64,000 nucleotides of DNA from Fulvitalea axinellae (GTDB lineage: Bacteria; Bacteroidota; Bacteroidia; Cytophagales; Cyclobacteriaceae), in assembly GCF_036492835.1 (NCBI RefSeq), contig NZ_AP025314.1, positions 4,072,010-4,136,009 of the forward strand. The letters are read 5' to 3'. Every line of letters begins with the position of its first letter. Positions within the stretch are counted from its first letter, which is position 1. Shown here piece by piece: positions 62,079 through 64,000 of the stretch. The position numbers and the translations under genes were made by a program. The notes under the pieces were generated by a model, which was not told the origin of the DNA, did no database searches, and was given only the letters and a program-made list of their open reading frames with translations.

Positions 62079-62123
62079 GCCGGGAAGTCGGCAAGTTTTG
62101 GGCCGGCAAAAAATATCAGGTAA

Positions 62124-62154
62124 CAAAAAAAGCCTCACTCTTAAGAGTGAGGCT
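62124..62154 (-). terminator. Rho-independent terminator of rpsT
   Basis: Arms AGCCTCACTCTT and AAGAGTGAGGCT (62131-62154) form a 24-base perfect palindrome; on the minus strand a T run follows. Confidence 0.9.
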
Positions 62155-62178
62155 TCAATATCTTTTAAACGGTAAGGA

Positions 62179-62433
62179 TTAAGCCAATCCGTTTACGAAC
62201 TTCGTCAATTTAGACTTCTTGTTAGCAGCGTTGTTTTTGTGGATGATGTTACGCTTAGCCAACTTGTCCAACATACCAGAAACCTGCTTCAACAACTCCT
62301 GCGCTTCAGTCTTGTCAGTTGTGTGTTGCAACTTCTTGATGAAAGTTCTAGTTGTCTTCTTTTGGTACCTGTTTCTCAGGCGCTTAGCACGGTCAGAACG
62401 GATTCTCTTCAGCGCTGATTTGTGATTTGCCAT
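62179..62433 (-). CDS. rpsT: 30S ribosomal protein S20
   Basis: 84 residues, the usual S20: MANHKSALKRIRSDRAKRLRN, the helical middle and the end HKNNAANKKSKLTKFVNGLA. Monocistronic, with a consensus promoter 46 bases upstream and a strong terminator. Confidence 0.98.
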   Translation of the reverse strand: MANHKSALKRIRSDRAKRLRNRYQKKTTRTFIKKLQHTTDKTEAQELLKQVSGMLDKLAKRNIIHKNNAANKKSKLTKFVNGLA

Positions 62434-62478
62434 ATTATTAATGAATTTCGAATAATTTCAATGCTTCATTTAGGAATG

Positions 62479-62509
62479 CAAAGATACCACAATAATCCGT
62501 ATCGTCAAA
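62479..62509 (-). promoter_or_regulatory. Promoter of rpsT
   Basis: Minus strand: TTTG (62509-62506), 19 bases, TATCTTTG (62486-62479). Exact Bacteroidota consensus, as expected for a strong ribosomal-protein gene. Confidence 0.78.
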
Positions 62510-62545
62510 CAGTCCCGTAAAAATAAATCAATCAAAGGGTTAAGG

Positions 62546-64000
62546 CTACTTTGTCAGTTTTTTGTACTTGATTCTGGTAGGCGTCACGTCTCCCAGACGC
62601 TTCATCCTGTCCTCCTCATACTCGCTGAAGTTACCCTCAAACCACTTCACCTGCGACTCCCCTTCGAACGCTAGAATGTGGGTACAAACCCTGTCAAGGA
62701 ACCAACGGTCGTGGGAAATGATCACCGCACATCCGCCGAAGTTCTCCAACGCTTCCTCCAATGCCCGGAGCGTATTAACGTCCAAGTCGTTGGTAGGTTC
62801 GTCAAGAAGAAGCATGTTGGCGCCTTGTTTTAGCGTCATGGCCAAGTGTACACGGTTACGCTCACCACCCGAAAGCTGACCCACTTTTTTCTGTTGGTCA
62901 CCTCCGCTAAAGTTGAACTTGCTAACGTAAGCACGTGAGTTCACCTGACGGCCTCCCAAATCGATCAACTCCTCTCCGTCTGAAATGGTTTCCCAAACAG
63001 TCGAATCAGGCTTCATGTCGTCGTGTTCCTGGTCAACGTAAGCGATTTTCACCGTCTCACCCACTTCAAACGATCCGTCATCCGGCTGTTCCTGCCCTGT
63101 GATCATTTTGAAAAGCGTGGTTTTACCGGCACCATTAGGCCCGATAATACCTACGATACCGCCTTGCGGAAGCATAAAGTTCAAGTCCTCATAAAGGAAC
63201 TTCTCACCGAATGCCTTGGAAACGCCTTTCGCCTCAATAACTTTGGTTCCCAAACGTGGCCCCGGAGGAATAAAGAGTTCGAGTTTCGCTTCTTTCTCCT
63301 TCCCTTCTTCGGAAACGAGTTTATCATATGCGCTAAGACGGGCTTTGGCTTTAGCGTGACGGCCTTTAGGTGTCATCTTCACCCATTCGAGCTCCCGCTC
63401 CAATGTCTTCTGGCGTTTCGACTCAGTCTTTTCTTCTTGAGCCAAACGCTTTTGTTTCTGGTCAAGCCAAGAAGAATAGTTCCCTTTCCACGGAATACCC
63501 TCTCCGCGGTCAAGCTCAAGGATCCAACCCGCTACATTATCCAAGAAATAACGGTCGTGAGTCACGGCGATTACCGTACCTTTATATTGTTGTAAGTGGT
63601 GCTCAAGCCAAAGTACTGATTCGGCATCCAAGTGGTTGGTAGGTTCGTCAAGAAGAAGAACGTCGGGTTGCTGAAGCAACAGACGGCACAAGGCCACACG
63701 GCGCTTCTCGCCACCGGAAAGGTTCGCCACCTTGGCTTCGCCGGGAGGCGTGCGCAAGGCTTCCATCGCGCGTTCCAAGTTTGAATCGAGATTCCAAGCG
63801 TCTAGCTGATCAAGCTGCTCTTGTACCTCGCCTTGGCGGGTGATAAGCTTGTCCATGGCGTCGGGATCCTCAAGAATCTCCGGCTCGGCGAATTTCAGGT
63901 TGATCTCGTCGAACTCGCGAAGCAGATCCACGGTTGTAGCCACGCCTTCTTCCACCACTTCCCTTACCGTTTTTTCCGGATCAAGCTCAGGCTCTTGCTC
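62546..64000 (-). CDS. ettA: ABC-F translation factor EttA, C-terminal part
   Basis: 484 residues to the right edge; the frame stays open through the edge (EQEPELDPEKTVREVVEEGV), so about 70 N-terminal residues with the first Walker A lie outside. Visible: first ABC signature LSGGEKRRVALCRLLL and Walker B VLLLDEPTNHLD, the arm and linker (DRGEGIPWKGNYSSWLDQKQKRLAQEE, ELEWVKMTPKGRHAKAKARLSAYDKL), second Walker A GPNGAGKTTL, signature LSGGERNRVHLAMTL and Walker B MLLLDEPTNDLD. PWKGNYSSWL and the order match EttA, which gates the first peptide bond at the ribosomal E site according to energy state. Confidence 0.95.
   Translation of the reverse strand, partial: EQEPELDPEKTVREVVEEGVATTVDLLREFDEINLKFAEPEILEDPDAMDKLITRQGEVQEQLDQLDAWNLDSNLERAMEALRTPPGEAKVANLSGGEKRRVALCRLLLQQPDVLLLDEPTNHLDAESVLWLEHHLQQYKGTVIAVTHDRYFLDNVAGWILELDRGEGIPWKGNYSSWLDQKQKRLAQEEKTESKRQKTLERELEWVKMTPKGRHAKAKARLSAYDKLVSEEGKEKEAKLELFIPPGPRLGTKVIEAKGVSKAFGEKFLYEDLNFMLPQGGIVGIIGPNGAGKTTLFKMITGQEQPDDGSFEVGETVKIAYVDQEHDDMKPDSTVWETISDGEELIDLGGRQVNSRAYVSKFNFSGGDQQKKVGQLSGGERNRVHLAMTLKQGANMLLLDEPTNDLDVNTLRALEEALENFGGCAVIISHDRWFLDRVCTHILAFEGESQVKWFEGNFSEYEEDRMKRLGDVTPTRIKYKKLTK

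Noticed and set aside
1..64000. CRISPR array, prophage, insertion sequence, tRNA or rRNA
   Set aside because: Looked for repeated spacers, transposase or integrase motifs and cloverleaf patterns by eye; none seen. A tRNA scan would be the decisive check.

Overview
The window reads as chromosome of a Bacteroidota bacterium, most likely an environmental (possibly marine) member of the Cytophagales. Evidence: two SusC/RagA TonB-dependent receptors (one with an STN signalling domain, one paired with SusD), an ECF sigma/FecR pair, a type IX secretion (T9SS) C-terminal tail, Bacteroidota-restricted families (DUF2480, DUF6029, Omp28), and promoters of the Bacteroidota form TTTG-N19-TAnnTTTG. No tRNA, rRNA, CRISPR array, insertion sequence or prophage was seen. 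The window looks like stable chromosome with a few accessory surface-protein loci.

Layout. 1-5073 (minus): ECF sigma, lipoprotein sulfatase, FecR anti-sigma and a SusC with STN domain cut by the left edge, i.e. a trans-envelope signalling locus for a probably sulfated substrate. 5492-8844 (plus): Omp28-like lipoprotein, TlpA-like thioredoxin and a DUF6029 outer-membrane protein. 9008-14945 (plus): hypothetical envelope protein, ClpB, DUF2807 lipoprotein, alkyltransferase-like protein, TIGR01777 oxidoreductase. 14988-19932 (minus): one tightly packed run rpmH-rnpA-S41 protease-TSUP permease-tsaB-DUF2480-greB. 20192-21991: uvrC. 22187-26445: ROK regulator divergent from a translationally coupled sugar-salvage operon (nucleotidyltransferase, anomeric-kinase-like phosphotransferase, CBM9-like protein). 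26688-29063: prfB with its programmed +1 frameshift, then an MFS transporter. 29113-33466 (minus): hypothetical, TPR protein, LMW tyrosine phosphatase, RluA-family synthase, superoxide dismutase, TadA.

33718-37698: oligopeptidase B-like lipoprotein, BamA-like barrel, and a His-rich small secreted protein with a PID-CTERM-like tail. 38213-42025: 1270-residue T9SS cargo with cohesin-like and dockerin-like modules. 42124-46317: lipoprotein and RecB/AddA-type helicase-nuclease. 46820-51540: SusC-SusD pair with codon choice unlike its neighbours. 51682-64000: housekeeping genes (NfeD, antiporter, upp, M42 peptidase, hpt, adk, obgE, fumC, SPOR protein, radC, rpsT, ettA cut by the right edge).

Best candidates for under-described biology: the His-rich PID-CTERM protein next to the BamA-like barrel, the cohesin/dockerin T9SS protein, the Omp28-TlpA-DUF6029 operon, the ROK/sugar-salvage operon with two related palindromes, a long perfect inverted repeat before the SPOR gene, and tandem hairpins between fecR and susC. 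All functions are inferred by reading sequence; no search was run.
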